From NCBI GenBank assembly GCA_919902665.1, contig CAKKRK010000028.1, forward strand, positions 1 through 64,000: a stretch of DNA of 64,000 bases. Direction: 5' to 3'. Origin of the DNA: Nitrospiraceae bacterium. Its GTDB lineage: Bacteria; Nitrospirota; Nitrospiria; Nitrospirales; Nitrospiraceae. A program made the translations under genes and the position numbers. A model generated the notes under the pieces. The model was not told the DNA's origin. It searched no databases and saw nothing but the letters and a program-made list of their open reading frames with translations. Below, piece after piece: positions 17,155 to 26,862 of this stretch (position 1 is the stretch's first letter; every line of letters begins with the position of its first letter).

Positions 17155-18849
17155 ATTCCTGATATCCGAGGTCAGATCACAGGACTGCGTACTAGCCAAG
17201 TCGCGTCGGTTGAACGACTCTACCGACGTCGTGTCTCACCCAACATGGTCATGACCCCGGAGCTCGCAAAGGCAATGGCCCAACTGACCATTGAGCTTCG
17301 TCGCCCGATTGGCGTGCTGTTGACCAGGCGTGGACAAGTTCAGGACGTGATTGTGGGAACGGAATTGACGTTGTCTTCCACCACGCTGACCCTGTTCCGT
17401 ACGGGCACGCGATCGCTCCGTGGCTTGAGGTTCATTCGAACGCAATTGCACGATCAGCCCATTAGTCAAGAGGTGCTGACAGACCTCGCTTTCTTGCGAC
17501 TTGATCTGATCGGCCTGCTCTCCGTCACGGAGGATGGGCAACTAGGCAATTTGTATCTCGCTCATCTGCTGGCACCCAATTCGACCGGTCAATTGTTCAA
17601 AGTGCTCAAGGCTGTTCCGTTCCACAATCTCACACTGATGTTCGACCAGTTCATCGAAGAGCTTGAGGCAGACCTTCAGCAGGCGCGAGCTCACTATGCG
17701 ATTGAGAGCGGTAAGGAATCGGCGATCCTTGTCAGCGCCTCTGTCAAGAGCCGGTCCGAGCAGGAAGAGCGTTTAGCCGAATTGGCGGAGCTGGCAACCT
17801 CCGCCGACGTCACGGTGGTCGACCGTGTCGTGCAAAGAACACCGGACGGGCATCAGCGCTATCTCTTGGGCCGCGGCAAGATGAAGGACGTCCTGATTCA
17901 GACCCTTCATCGGGGCGCCGACATGGTGATCTTTGATCAAACATTGTCACCGGCTCAATTGCGAGCCATTTCAGAGATGACTGATATCAAGGTGATCGAC
18001 CGGACACAACTGATCCTGGATATCTTTGCCCGCCGAGCCCACAGCCGTGAAGGTAAAGTGCAGGTGGAACTCGCGCAGTTGCGGTACCTGCTTCCACGAT
18101 TATCCGGAAAGGGCACCCAACTCTCGCGTCTGGGTGGCGGGATCGGTACTCGGGGGCCGGGTGAAACCAAGCTGGAGACTGATCGTCGCCGTGTGCGAGA
18201 CCGCATCACGCATTTAGAACGAGAGCTAACACAGTTTGGGCGCCAGCAAGACCAACGTCGGTCCAGGCGAGACCGGCACGGACTCCCTGTCGTTTCCCTG
18301 GTAGGCTACACAAACGCTGGTAAGTCTACGTTGCTCAATGTGCTAACAAACAGCCACGTGTCAGCTCAAAACCGGTTGTTTGAAACTCTGGACACAACGA
18401 GTCGTCGCCTGCGGTTCCCGGAGGATCGCGAAGTTATCATCACCGATACGGTAGGATTTATCCGGGATCTTCCGCAAGAACTGGTCGGCGCCTTTCGGAC
18501 AACGCTCGAAGAACTACGAGAGGCTGATCTCCTGCTGCATGTTGTCGACGGCAGCGCCGCAGACATCGACATTCAGATTACCGCGGTTGTCGCCATTCTT
18601 GAGGACTTGCATTTGAACGCGATACCGAGATTAGTGGTGCTGAATAAGTGTGACCAGGTGTCCCCCGCGCGCGCTGAGTTGCTCTGCCGACGGTATGGAG
18701 CCATTGGTCTGTCGGCGCTCCAGCCCACGACACTTCGTCCTCTCTTCGCTCAGCTGGAAGCATACGTGAGATCTCTGCCAGTCGGTGAACGTCAGATTGC
18801 TGGCCTGCCGCTGCAGGACGATGCGCTGGTGCTTGCATCTCGTCGGTAA
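17155..18849 (+). CDS. hflX: Ribosome-associated GTPase HflX
   Basis: The protein has the HflX N-terminal domain, the Gly-rich linker RLGGGIGTRGPGETKLETDRR, and a GTPase domain with G1 GYTNAGKST, G3 DTVGFIRDLP and G4 NKCD. HflX splits stalled ribosomes. The first ATG is at 17245, but the frame is open upstream to 17137 and the extra 30 residues (LYRRRVSPN and preceding) look like the usual HflX N-terminus. No ATG, GTG or TTG lies there; an ATT at 17155 stands seven bases after AAGGAG (17142-17147), so I use it as start (564 residues). Start at 17245 is the fallback. Confidence 0.9.
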   Translation: MPDIRGQITGLRTSQVASVERLYRRRVSPNMVMTPELAKAMAQLTIELRRPIGVLLTRRGQVQDVIVGTELTLSSTTLTLFRTGTRSLRGLRFIRTQLHDQPISQEVLTDLAFLRLDLIGLLSVTEDGQLGNLYLAHLLAPNSTGQLFKVLKAVPFHNLTLMFDQFIEELEADLQQARAHYAIESGKESAILVSASVKSRSEQEERLAELAELATSADVTVVDRVVQRTPDGHQRYLLGRGKMKDVLIQTLHRGADMVIFDQTLSPAQLRAISEMTDIKVIDRTQLILDIFARRAHSREGKVQVELAQLRYLLPRLSGKGTQLSRLGGGIGTRGPGETKLETDRRRVRDRITHLERELTQFGRQQDQRRSRRDRHGLPVVSLVGYTNAGKSTLLNVLTNSHVSAQNRLFETLDTTSRRLRFPEDREVIITDTVGFIRDLPQELVGAFRTTLEELREADLLLHVVDGSAADIDIQITAVVAILEDLHLNAIPRLVVLNKCDQVSPARAELLCRRYGAIGLSALQPTTLRPLFAQLEAYVRSLPVGERQIAGLPLQDDALVLASRR

Positions 18850-18870
18850 CCTCTGCACAATCTGGCCGCC

Positions 18871-19536
18871 ATGAAGAAAGTCAAACCCACGAGGATGCCG
18901 TCCGTTCTCGACCGTCCAGCGCAGATTGCGATGAGTCTCCGTCACGCCATGCCGGTGGCTGTGATGGAATTAACTCATCGTTCTCCGTGGGAACTGTTGG
19001 TTGCCACCATTCTATCCGCGCAGTGCACGGATCAGCGAGTGAATCAGGTCACGCCGGCTCTCTTTAAGCGGTATCCCACACCTCACGTGATGGCTAACGC
19101 AATGTCGACGGAACTGGAGGCGTTGATCAGATCAACTGGTTTTTACAAGAGTAAGGCGAAAAACTTGATTGGTTGTGCGCAGGTCGTTATGGCGCAGTTC
19201 AAGGGGCAAGTTCCCAATACAATGGAAGAACTCACAGCGATACCTGGTGTCGGGCGAAAAACAGCGAATGTACTCCTTGGGGCCGTATTTGGGAAGCCGG
19301 GTATTGTGGTCGATACACATGTGCGACGGGTGGCCAACCGACTCGCCCTGACCCATTCGAGTGATCCCGAGCGAATCGAACGTGACCTGCAAGCGGTGTA
19401 TCCGGAAACCCAGTGGACGGGTGTATCTCAGCGGTTGCTCCTTCATGGTCGGTATGTGTGCCTTGCTCGAAAGCCTCGCTGTCTTGTTTGCCCGATCTAC
19501 GATGTCTGTGAGTGGGAAGGAAAACTACCGACATGA
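18871..19536 (+). CDS. nth: Endonuclease III
   Basis: A 221-residue DNA glycosylase/AP lyase. The helix-hairpin-helix motif with catalytic Lys (IPGVGRKTANVLLG) and catalytic Asp (VDTHVRRVANRL) are present, and the C-terminal [4Fe-4S] motif is complete: CLARKPRCLVCPIYDVC, that is C-X6-C-X2-C-X5-C. It removes oxidised pyrimidines in base excision repair. Its stop overlaps the start of the next gene by 4 bp. Confidence 0.96.
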   Translation: MKKVKPTRMPSVLDRPAQIAMSLRHAMPVAVMELTHRSPWELLVATILSAQCTDQRVNQVTPALFKRYPTPHVMANAMSTELEALIRSTGFYKSKAKNLIGCAQVVMAQFKGQVPNTMEELTAIPGVGRKTANVLLGAVFGKPGIVVDTHVRRVANRLALTHSSDPERIERDLQAVYPETQWTGVSQRLLLHGRYVCLARKPRCLVCPIYDVCEWEGKLPT

Positions 19537-20411
19537 TTAAGAGTATGACAGGATTCGGCCAGCGACAGGGACTATGGTCCGACGGGACTGCCAGCGTTGA
19601 AGTGAGATCGGTGAACCATCGTTTTCTTGAAACCTCCATTCGTCTGCCGAAGTCAATGAGTGGGCTAGAAGAAAGCTTCAAGAAGACGATCCAACAACAT
19701 TGTGTACGTGGAAGGGTTGATCTCACAGTGTTGCTACAAGGGAGTCGGGGAAGTACTCGCGTAGTGCAACTTGACGTCGGACTAGCGAAGCAGTACCATC
19801 AGGCTCTCCGTACACTCCAGCGCACGCTGAAACTTAAAGGCTCCATTGACATCGGACTGATGGCGGGTTTTCGCGATATTGTCGCGCTTTCTGAGCAGGC
19901 GGCCGACGATCCTAAGCTCACAAAAGTGGTGGAGAAACTGGGGCTGCTCGCGGTGTCGGATATGGTGAAAATGCGGGAGAAAGAGGGAGCCTTGCTTGCG
20001 CAGGATATCCTGGCTCGGCTCGAGCACGTGCGTGAGTGCAGGAGATCGGTTTCGTCCCGTGCTCCCTTCATTGCACAGGAAACCTTCGACCGTATGAAGC
20101 AGCGAGTGGAGAAGTTGTTGGCAGACGCTATCCCAGACATCCCTCGGCTCAATCAAGAGTTGGCCCTGTATGCGGATCGGTGCGACATTACAGAAGAATT
20201 GGTCAGACTAGACACGCATATGGTACAGTTTGAGCGTGCGCTCCAAGGGACCGAGTCAGTGGGAAAGACATTGGATTTTCTTCTCCAGGAATTAGGCCGG
20301 GAGGTCAACACCATTGGATCGAAATCCAACGACGCGGAGATCAGGGCCGATGTGGTGAGAATGAAAGCCGAGCTTGAGCGTATACGTGAGCAGATACAGA
20401 ATGTCGAATGA
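19533..20411 (+). CDS. YicC-family endoribonuclease-like protein
   Basis: A 292-residue protein starting MIKSMTGFGQ, the N-terminal signature of the YicC/YloC family, with the C-terminal DUF1732 block (GKTLDFLLQELGREVNTIGSKS). YicC members have been described as RNases and stationary-phase factors. The ATG at 19533 overlaps the nth stop (ATGA) and gives the family-typical N-terminus; an upstream in-frame ATG at 19512 is rejected for that reason. It is followed by gmk with another 4-bp overlap, the same yicC-gmk-rpoZ-coaBC order as in many bacteria. Confidence 0.94.
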   Translation: MIKSMTGFGQRQGLWSDGTASVEVRSVNHRFLETSIRLPKSMSGLEESFKKTIQQHCVRGRVDLTVLLQGSRGSTRVVQLDVGLAKQYHQALRTLQRTLKLKGSIDIGLMAGFRDIVALSEQAADDPKLTKVVEKLGLLAVSDMVKMREKEGALLAQDILARLEHVRECRRSVSSRAPFIAQETFDRMKQRVEKLLADAIPDIPRLNQELALYADRCDITEELVRLDTHMVQFERALQGTESVGKTLDFLLQELGREVNTIGSKSNDAEIRADVVRMKAELERIREQIQNVE

Positions 20412-21124
20412 GTACCGCGATGCCCACAAGTAACCTTCCTTCGGGTGTGACGGAGGCTCGGCAAGCTCCTGAACGTCGGGGCATTCTCTACATCATTTCA
20501 GCTCCGTCAGGCGCAGGGAAGACGACTTTGTGTAAACAGGTTGTGGCGTCGGTCCCAGAGCTGTGGTATTCGGTGTCGTTCACGACCAGAAAACCGCGTC
20601 CAGGAGAAGAACACGGACGCGAGTACTTCTTTATCGATGAGAATGTCTTTCACGATATGGTTGCCAGAAATGAGTTCTTGGAGTACGCCCACGTATATTC
20701 CAATTGGTATGGCACACCGCAGAAGCCTTTAATGGATAAGATGGAGCAGGGTATCGATGTCTTACTGGAGATCGATGTCCAGGGTGCACTTCAGATTAAA
20801 AAGAAATTTGGCGATGCTGTCTATATTTTCATTCTCCCTCCATCGATGGACATTCTGCGTGCTCGACTCCAAGGTCGGGGATCCGACTCACAGGAGGAGA
20901 TTGTCCGCCGATTGCAAAAGGTGAAAGAAGAAGTCTGGTCTTTCAGGGAATATTATTACATTGTCCGCAACGATGATCTGACGCAGTCTCTCCGTGAGCT
21001 GCAAAGCATCTTTATTGCGGAACGTCTGAAGACCAAACGGATGGACCTGCAGTGGCTTGAGCAAAGCTTTATTCTTGAGAAAGATGCAACATCGCCGGGA
21101 ACGGAGCCGTCATGCACTTTATAA
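20408..21124 (+). CDS. gmk: Guanylate kinase
   Basis: A 238-residue enzyme with the P-loop SAPSGAGKTT (about 31-40), the GMP-binding block SFTTRKPRPGEEHGREYFF and the lid region. It converts GMP to GDP with ATP. The N-terminus has about 25 residues before the core and the C-terminus about 20 after it, slightly longer than usual. It overlaps yicC by 4 bp and is followed by rpoZ after 19 bp. Confidence 0.96.
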   Translation: MSTAMPTSNLPSGVTEARQAPERRGILYIISAPSGAGKTTLCKQVVASVPELWYSVSFTTRKPRPGEEHGREYFFIDENVFHDMVARNEFLEYAHVYSNWYGTPQKPLMDKMEQGIDVLLEIDVQGALQIKKKFGDAVYIFILPPSMDILRARLQGRGSDSQEEIVRRLQKVKEEVWSFREYYYIVRNDDLTQSLRELQSIFIAERLKTKRMDLQWLEQSFILEKDATSPGTEPSCTL

Positions 21125-21143
21125 CGAGGGAGCTAGACCGACT

Positions 21144-21503
21144 ATGATCGACATGCTGAGTTTGTTGCCACAATACACGCCCAATGAGTTTGATTCACGC
21201 CACCGCCTGGTGATCGTCGCGTCACAGCGTGCGAAGCACTTGACTCAAGGCGCGAAGTCAACTTGGTCCTCGCGCTTCACAAAAGAAACAACCATGGCGC
21301 TCGACGAGGTGCTGAGAGGTCATGTCAAGTATATGACCGGCAAAGAAGCCCGAGATGCCATGAAGGAAGCCAAACGAGGGAAAGAAGGTGAAACCGAGCG
21401 CATCGCGATGATGACGGGAGAGGACGCTCGCGAAATCAAGAAGGAACTCAGTGTCTACGTCGATGATACGGTGCCGCCGACGGTAGCTCCGGCTGAGGAG
21501 TAG
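21144..21503 (+). CDS. rpoZ: RNA polymerase omega subunit
   Basis: A 119-residue protein that begins MIDMLSLLPQ and contains the omega core NEFDSRHRLVIVASQRAKHL plus a later helix. A further reading frame extends to 21057 inside gmk, but the ATG at 21144 gives the family start. The C-terminal half (about 60-119) is charged, with repeated Glu/Lys, and longer than in E. coli. Its position between gmk and coaBC is the classical one and strengthens the assignment. Confidence 0.92.
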   Translation: MIDMLSLLPQYTPNEFDSRHRLVIVASQRAKHLTQGAKSTWSSRFTKETTMALDEVLRGHVKYMTGKEARDAMKEAKRGKEGETERIAMMTGEDAREIKKELSVYVDDTVPPTVAPAEE

Positions 21504-21506
21504 GCA

Positions 21507-22751
21507 TTGGAGGAAGCACACGTGCCGGCCAATCTGTGGGGCAAGCGGCTTGTCCTTGGGGTAACGGGTAGTATCGCCGCGTACAAAGCGGTCGGGTTGC
21601 TTCGATCGCTTGCGGGTGACGGTGCCACTGTGTCAGTGGTCATGACTCAGGCTGCCACGAAATTTGTGACTCCTCTTACGTTTGAAGTCCTGTCAGGAAG
21701 ACGAGTGGCGACGGACCTCTTTGAATCTCATGAAGAAATGGTCCATCTCGCTGTCCCAGAACAAGCTCATGCAATTATTGTGGCGCCGGCGACGGCCAAT
21801 TTCCTGGCAAAAGCGGCTCTTGGTCTGGCGGATGATCTGTTGAGCACGATGCTGTTGAACGCTCGGTGTCCCGTGATTGTCGCTCCGGCCATGGATGGGG
21901 ACATGTGGACACACCCCACGGTTGTTCAACATGTGCAGGTGCTCCGAGCTCGTGGCGTCGTTGTGCTTGATCCTGAAGTCGGTCCGCTGGCATCAGGACA
22001 AGTCGCACAAGGGAGGTTTCCGTCAGAGTCACGAATCATCGATGCAGTGTATGCCGCGCTGAACCCTCGGCGGGATTGGCAAGGACAGCGGGTGTTGGTT
22101 TCCGCAGGCCCGACTCAGGAACCCATTGATCCGGTTCGCTTTATTTCGAACCATTCTTCCGGGAAGATGGGGTACGCCATTGCAGAAGCCGCACGGGATC
22201 GAGGTGCGGAGGTGGTCTTAGTGACAGGGCCATCCTCTCTCACGCCTCCTCCAGGAGTGACGACTGTTTCGGTCAATACAGCGAGCGAGATGACCGATGC
22301 GTTGAGTCGACATTTCTCTGCTGCTACCGTTCTGATCATGGCTGCAGCGGTTGCCGACTTTCGTCCAAAAAATCAAGCCGCTCAGAAGCTCAAGAAGCAG
22401 GGGAAGTCTGAGCTCGTGCTTGAGTTGGAAGCGACCCCGGACATTCTCGCCATGCTGTCCGCGCGTCGGACATCGCAAATTGTGATTGGGTTCGCAGCGG
22501 AAACGGAACACGTATTGTGGCATGCGAAAGACAAGTTGAGAGGGAAAGGGCTGGATCTCATCATTGCGAATGATGTCACGCAAGCGGGAGGTGGGTTTGG
22601 CAGTGATGATAATGCGGTTGTCATTCTTTCGGCTGCAGGTGAACAGAGAGTCCTGGGTCTGATGCCCAAGCGGCGTCTGGCCGACGAAATTTTGACTGCT
22701 GTGCATGAGCTCTGTCTCATCTCGCCTCGTCGCGAGTCCCTGGTGGAGTGA
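21507..22751 (+). CDS. coaBC: Bifunctional phosphopantothenoylcysteine decarboxylase/synthetase
   Basis: A 414-residue fusion. The N-terminal flavoprotein CoaC domain has VLGVTGSIAAYKAV, the PASANT-type motif as PATANF and the PXMNXXMW-type motif as PAMDGDMW; the C-terminal CoaB domain has SAGPTQEPIDPVRFISNHSSGKMG and the later KLKKQ block. It makes 4'-phosphopantetheine for CoA. The lid motif ACGD of the E. coli enzyme reads ASGQ here. The start is TTG at 21507, only three bases after the rpoZ stop; GTG at 21522 is an alternative. Confidence 0.95.
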   Translation: MEEAHVPANLWGKRLVLGVTGSIAAYKAVGLLRSLAGDGATVSVVMTQAATKFVTPLTFEVLSGRRVATDLFESHEEMVHLAVPEQAHAIIVAPATANFLAKAALGLADDLLSTMLLNARCPVIVAPAMDGDMWTHPTVVQHVQVLRARGVVVLDPEVGPLASGQVAQGRFPSESRIIDAVYAALNPRRDWQGQRVLVSAGPTQEPIDPVRFISNHSSGKMGYAIAEAARDRGAEVVLVTGPSSLTPPPGVTTVSVNTASEMTDALSRHFSAATVLIMAAAVADFRPKNQAAQKLKKQGKSELVLELEATPDILAMLSARRTSQIVIGFAAETEHVLWHAKDKLRGKGLDLIIANDVTQAGGGFGSDDNAVVILSAAGEQRVLGLMPKRRLADEILTAVHELCLISPRRESLVE

Positions 22752-23488
22752 CTGAATCTATGGCGTCAGAATCAAAAAAAGTAGGTAATGCCGCTGAAAT
22801 TGATCGGTTGGCCTTAGTCTTTGCTAAAGATCCAGGGTCCAAGGTGTTTATTCCTCTGGCAGAAGAGTACGGCAAAGCTGGTATGTGGGAAGAGGCGGTT
22901 GCTGTTCTTGAAGATGGGCTGAAGGCCTATCCAGGTTTTATTACGGCCATGGTGGCCTTGGGTCGCGCCTATGAGCAGATGAACCAACCGGTCAAGGCGA
23001 AGGCTATTCTTGAAGAAGCCATCAAGGTAAGCCCCGACAATCTTCGTGCGCATCGAATATTGGCCAAGCTCTACACGGCTCAAGGAGCCAAGGAATCGGC
23101 CATCCGGTCATGCAACGTCATATTATCCTTAAATCCGCATGATCAAGAAGCCTTGTCGCTCTGTGCCGGGCTCGAGGTACCGACGACTCAGGGAATGGCA
23201 CAATCGCAAGAGGTATTGCATGAGAAACCGGTGAAAACTACAAGTCTTGACTCTGACCGTCTTCATGGCGAGGGTATGATATCCGCCTTCGATAGTACGG
23301 CGATGGCAACGAAAGATGGAGCCAACGGATTGTCCAGTAGTGTGCCTCGTTCAGAGGAAGCGCCTATTCCTATAACCAGATCCACGGTTTCGGCTGCACA
23401 GAAAACAAGAAGTCCAGCGATCGCACGCCTCGAGCAGTGGCTCAACTTGATCCAGGAGCGCCGCCGAGATCCCCAAGCCTCTTCTTAA
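22748..23488 (+). CDS. Tetratricopeptide-repeat protein
   Basis: A 246-residue protein with three to four TPR units in the first ~140 residues (for example EEAVAVLEDGLKAYPGF, AKAILEEAIKVSPDN, AIRSCNVILSLNPHD). The C-terminal ~100 residues are low in hydrophobics and look disordered, ending in a short helix. There is no signal peptide. It probably acts as a protein-interaction scaffold; no specific partner can be named. The GTG start overlaps the coaBC stop; ATG at 22760 is an alternative. Confidence 0.85.
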   Translation: MTESMASESKKVGNAAEIDRLALVFAKDPGSKVFIPLAEEYGKAGMWEEAVAVLEDGLKAYPGFITAMVALGRAYEQMNQPVKAKAILEEAIKVSPDNLRAHRILAKLYTAQGAKESAIRSCNVILSLNPHDQEALSLCAGLEVPTTQGMAQSQEVLHEKPVKTTSLDSDRLHGEGMISAFDSTAMATKDGANGLSSSVPRSEEAPIPITRSTVSAAQKTRSPAIARLEQWLNLIQERRRDPQASS

Positions 23489-23606
23489 CTCCCCTCTTGA
23501 GCTTTCCCATGACTTCACTGGTTTGACCCTCTGAGAGGGGACTGCTAGAATGCCGCCCTTGACGTGATGGGGTGAGGCTGGTGGATAGGGGGGTATTGTA
23601 CACGAC

Positions 23607-24107
23607 ATGTTGCGGATCCTAGTCCTTCACGGTCCCAATCTGAACCTGTTGGGTAATCGAGAGGAGTCCATGTATGGGACGACGACTCTTGATGAGATCA
23701 ATGCGTCATTGGAAAAGCTGGGTAGTGAGCTTGGAGCTGAACTGGTTATTCATCAGTCGAATTTTGAAGGGGAATTAGTGGGCTGGATTCAGGAAGCACG
23801 ACACGGGTATCACGGCATTATCATCAATCCAGCGGCCTACACGCACACCAGCATCGCGATACGCGACGCCTTAGCCGCCGTTGAGTTGCTCACTGTTGAG
23901 GTTCATCTGTCTAACATCTATCGGCGTGAAGAATTCAGGCAGCATTCATATGTATCGGGGGTTGCATTGGCACAGATCGCCGGGTTTGGTGCCAACGGGT
24001 ATCTCTTGGCCTTGCGAGGATTGTGCGAGCACATATCTGCTACCGGATCTACGGGGTCCTCTGGTGGTCGCACCTCTGTAGACGGAGCGAAGACAGAGCG
24101 GCATTGA
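23607..24107 (+). CDS. aroQ: Type II 3-dehydroquinate dehydratase
   Basis: A 166-residue enzyme with the catalytic Tyr and Arg-containing lid in [23 protein letters not shown], the site [15 protein letters not shown] and [18 protein letters not shown] (catalytic His). It dehydrates 3-dehydroquinate in the shikimate pathway. The last ~20 residues extend beyond the usual end. It starts 118 bp after the TPR gene. Confidence 0.96.
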   Translation: MLRILVLHGPNLNLLGNREESMYGTTTLDEINASLEKLGSELGAELVIHQSNFEGELVGWIQEARHGYHGIIINPAAYTHTSIAIRDALAAVELLTVEVHLSNIYRREEFRQHSYVSGVALAQIAGFGANGYLLALRGLCEHISATGSTGSSGGRTSVDGAKTERH

Positions 24108-24153
24108 GGAGATCACCGGGCTGGTTGTGTTCTTCATAAGAAGGGAGTTGCGA

Positions 24154-24714
24154 GTGATTTCTACGGTGGATTTTCGTAGTGGGGTACGCTTGATGGTCGA
24201 AGGCGAGCCCTTTCATATCGTCGACTTTCAACACGTCAAGCCTGGCAAAGGTGGTGCCTTCGTACGGACGAAGTTGAAAAGCTATCTCTCCGGAAATGTG
24301 CTGGACCGAACGTTTCGCTCAGGCGAACGGTTTGAGGAGCCTGATTTGGAAGAACGTGATATGCAGTTCCTCTACGCGACCGGAGCGTCCTATACGCTGA
24401 TGGATACAGAGACGTACGAGCAATTGACGTTTGAGAAGAGTCAGTTGGGAGAGAACGTCGATTTATTGAAAGAAAATATGGTCGCCAAGATCCTCGTCTA
24501 CGAGCATCGCCCGATCGCTGTTGAGCTGCCAAACTTCATTGAGCTCAAGGTCGTGGATGCGGATCCTGGTGTGCGGGGGGACACGGCAACTGGAGGAACC
24601 AAGCCGGCGGTCGTGGAAACGGGGGCGACGATCAAAGTTCCGCTTTACTTGGAGGTCGGCACCGTAATCCGGATCGATACTCGAACCAGATCCTATGTGG
24701 AGCGTGTTCGGTGA
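24154..24714 (+). CDS. efp: Elongation factor P
   Basis: A 186-residue, three-domain protein starting with ISTVDFRSG. The lysine usually modified in EF-P is present in the loop KPGKGGAFVRTKLK. The family blocks GATIKVPLYLEVGT and IRIDTRTRSYVERV close the protein. EF-P helps ribosomes through polyproline stretches. The GTG at 24154 gives the family N-terminus and follows a GGGAG site by seven bases; an upstream GTG at 24127 would add nine residues and is rejected. No epm modification genes are nearby. Confidence 0.94.
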   Translation: MISTVDFRSGVRLMVEGEPFHIVDFQHVKPGKGGAFVRTKLKSYLSGNVLDRTFRSGERFEEPDLEERDMQFLYATGASYTLMDTETYEQLTFEKSQLGENVDLLKENMVAKILVYEHRPIAVELPNFIELKVVDADPGVRGDTATGGTKPAVVETGATIKVPLYLEVGTVIRIDTRTRSYVERVR

Positions 24715-25274
24715 GCCGTCGTCGACCTGCTCATTCAAAGACTAAGGCTCGTCGGATTGTGTTGCCGCAGCCTGGGGAGGAGATTGGTCATGAGCTCTCA
24801 CTCACAGGGGGGGCGCCCAAGCAAATCCAAGAACTGATCGACCTGCTTCGGCGTAATAATTTGACCGAGCTTGAGTTTGAACAACAAGGCATGCGTATCC
24901 GCGTCCGCCAGGATGTCGCAACCAGACCGCTTGCGACATCGGTGCAGGAGTTTATTCCTGCTCCGCCTCAACAACCGATGCATGCCACTTCAGCCACGAC
25001 ATCCGTTTCAGACGCAAGCACGGGTTTTCTGACCGTCACGTCGCCCATCGTCGGCACGTTCTACCGATCGCCCTCACCCGATGCGGATGCATACGTTGAA
25101 GAGGGGGATTCTGTGAAGAAGGGACAAGTGTTGTGCGTCGTCGAAGCGATGAAACTTATGAATGAAATCGAGTCGGAAGTGGACGGTCGCCTTGTGAAGA
25201 TCTTGGTAGAGAATACAAAGTCAGTGGAATATGGGCAAGCACTGTTTCTGATCGATCCCACATCCGCTTCATAG
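24711..25274 (+). CDS. accB: Biotin carboxyl carrier protein of acetyl-CoA carboxylase
   Basis: A 187-residue protein with an Arg/Lys-rich start, a linker rich in Pro, Ala and Thr (about 75-105), and a C-terminal biotinyl domain with the acceptor Lys148 in VVEAMKLMNEIES. It carries CO2 as carboxybiotin for malonyl-CoA synthesis. The GTG start overlaps the efp stop. It is the partner of accC just downstream; accA and accD are not in the window. Confidence 0.93.
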   Translation: MSRRRPAHSKTKARRIVLPQPGEEIGHELSLTGGAPKQIQELIDLLRRNNLTELEFEQQGMRIRVRQDVATRPLATSVQEFIPAPPQQPMHATSATTSVSDASTGFLTVTSPIVGTFYRSPSPDADAYVEEGDSVKKGQVLCVVEAMKLMNEIESEVDGRLVKILVENTKSVEYGQALFLIDPTSAS

Positions 25275-25317
25275 GTCATTCTAAAGGCGGTTCTCGCCAT
25301 CGTATCGGAGCCGAGAC

Positions 25318-26658
25318 GTGTTTAAGAAAGTTCTGGTCGCCAACCGCGGAGAAATCGCGCTGCGAGTGATTCGCGCCTGTAAGGAGCTTGGCATCAAGAC
25401 CGTGGCGATTCATTCTGAAGCGGATGCGCTTGCCCTGCATGTTCGAGCAGCCGAGGAAAAGGTATGTGTGGGGCCGGCTGAATCGGCATTGAGCTACCGA
25501 AATATTCCCAATGTCTTGAGTGCCGCAGAGATTACGGGTGCCGATGCGATCCATCCCGGGTATGGATTTCTGTCGGAGAACGCCCATTTTGCTGAAGTCT
25601 GCGAGTCAATCGGCATCAAGTTTATCGGGCCGAGCTCGGAAAACATTGCCATGATGGGGGATAAGGCGAAGGCACGTGAAATCGTGGCGAGGCGGGGCCT
25701 TCCGGTCACACCCGGGAGCCCAGGCGAATTGCGCAGCGAGGAGGATGCCTTGCAGGCGGCGCAGACGATCGGCTTTCCCGTCATTATTAAAGCGACGGCC
25801 GGAGGGGGAGGCCGAGGTATGCGTGTCGTCAATAAGGCCGAAGACCTTAGCCGGGCCTTTCAGGCTGCGCAGGCTGAAGCGAAATCGACCTTCGGTAACG
25901 ACGGGGTCTACCTCGAACGGTACTTTCTAGAGCCGCGTCATATTGAAGTGCAGATCTTGGCCGATCAACATGGTCGGGTGGTGCATCTTGGGGAGCGGGA
26001 CTGCTCGATTCAACGACGACATCAAAAACTGGTCGAAGAAACACCATCTCCGGTGGTCGATCACAAACTGCGTCGGGAAATCGGTCGGGTGGCTGTAGAG
26101 GTGGTCAAGGCTGCCCATTACCGAAACGTGGGCACCGTCGAATTTTTGCTCGATAAAGACCGAAATTTTTATTTCATGGAAGTGAATACCCGCATCCAGG
26201 TCGAGCACCCCATCACTGAAATGGTTACTGGCATCGATTTGATTAAGGAACAGATTCGTCTGGCCGCAGGTCATCCTCTCGCCATTCGACAACAGGATAT
26301 CGTGATGACTGGGCATAGCATGGAGTGTCGGATTAATGCCGAAGATCCCGAGAAGTTTACGCCATCTCCCGGGATGATTACCAAGTACAGTCCACCTGGA
26401 GGGTTCGGAGTGCGAGTCGATTCCGCTATGGAGTCAGGCTCGGTGGTTGTCCCGTACTACGACTCGATGATTGCCAAGCTGATTACTCATGGCCGCGATC
26501 GACAGGAATCAATGGCTCGTATGAAACGTGCGCTCGGCGAGTTTGTCATCGAAGGGATTAAGACCACTCTCCCTCTTCACCGTCGGATCCTCGATGATTC
26601 AGACTTTCAGAAGGGCCATGTGTCGACGACGTTCCTGGACCGGTTCTTGGCCGGATAA
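25318..26658 (+). CDS. accC: Biotin carboxylase subunit of acetyl-CoA carboxylase
   Basis: A 446-residue ATP-grasp enzyme. Visible blocks are [16 protein letters not shown] at the start, the ATP-binding [28 protein letters not shown] and [13 protein letters not shown]. It carboxylates biotin on AccB using ATP and bicarbonate. The GTG at 25318 starts the protein at the usual residue. It is probably cotranscribed with efp and accB, with 43 bp between accB and accC. Confidence 0.96.
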   Translation: MFKKVLVANRGEIALRVIRACKELGIKTVAIHSEADALALHVRAAEEKVCVGPAESALSYRNIPNVLSAAEITGADAIHPGYGFLSENAHFAEVCESIGIKFIGPSSENIAMMGDKAKAREIVARRGLPVTPGSPGELRSEEDALQAAQTIGFPVIIKATAGGGGRGMRVVNKAEDLSRAFQAAQAEAKSTFGNDGVYLERYFLEPRHIEVQILADQHGRVVHLGERDCSIQRRHQKLVEETPSPVVDHKLRREIGRVAVEVVKAAHYRNVGTVEFLLDKDRNFYFMEVNTRIQVEHPITEMVTGIDLIKEQIRLAAGHPLAIRQQDIVMTGHSMECRINAEDPEKFTPSPGMITKYSPPGGFGVRVDSAMESGSVVVPYYDSMIAKLITHGRDRQESMARMKRALGEFVIEGIKTTLPLHRRILDDSDFQKGHVSTTFLDRFLAG

Positions 26659-26862
26659 TCCTACGAATTTCTCCCTCCTCAATTACTACCTTGACCGCGC
26701 TTCGCCATCAAGAGATCTCATCCCTTGGTGGGCCGTTGGGCTTGTGTTAAGCTAAATACCTGGGTTTGAAAGGGAGAGCCACCGCTCGCGTGAGCCGAGA
26801 GGTGCATCGATTCTTGTCTTCCTGTTAGGATAGAGACACCTCCGAGACCACCTGTAGGATAT

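Noticed and set aside
23489..23606. Terminator-like CCCCTCT/AGAGGGG repeat between the TPR and aroQ genes
   Set aside because: The two arms are about 40 bases apart and no T-run follows, so a stable terminator is unlikely.
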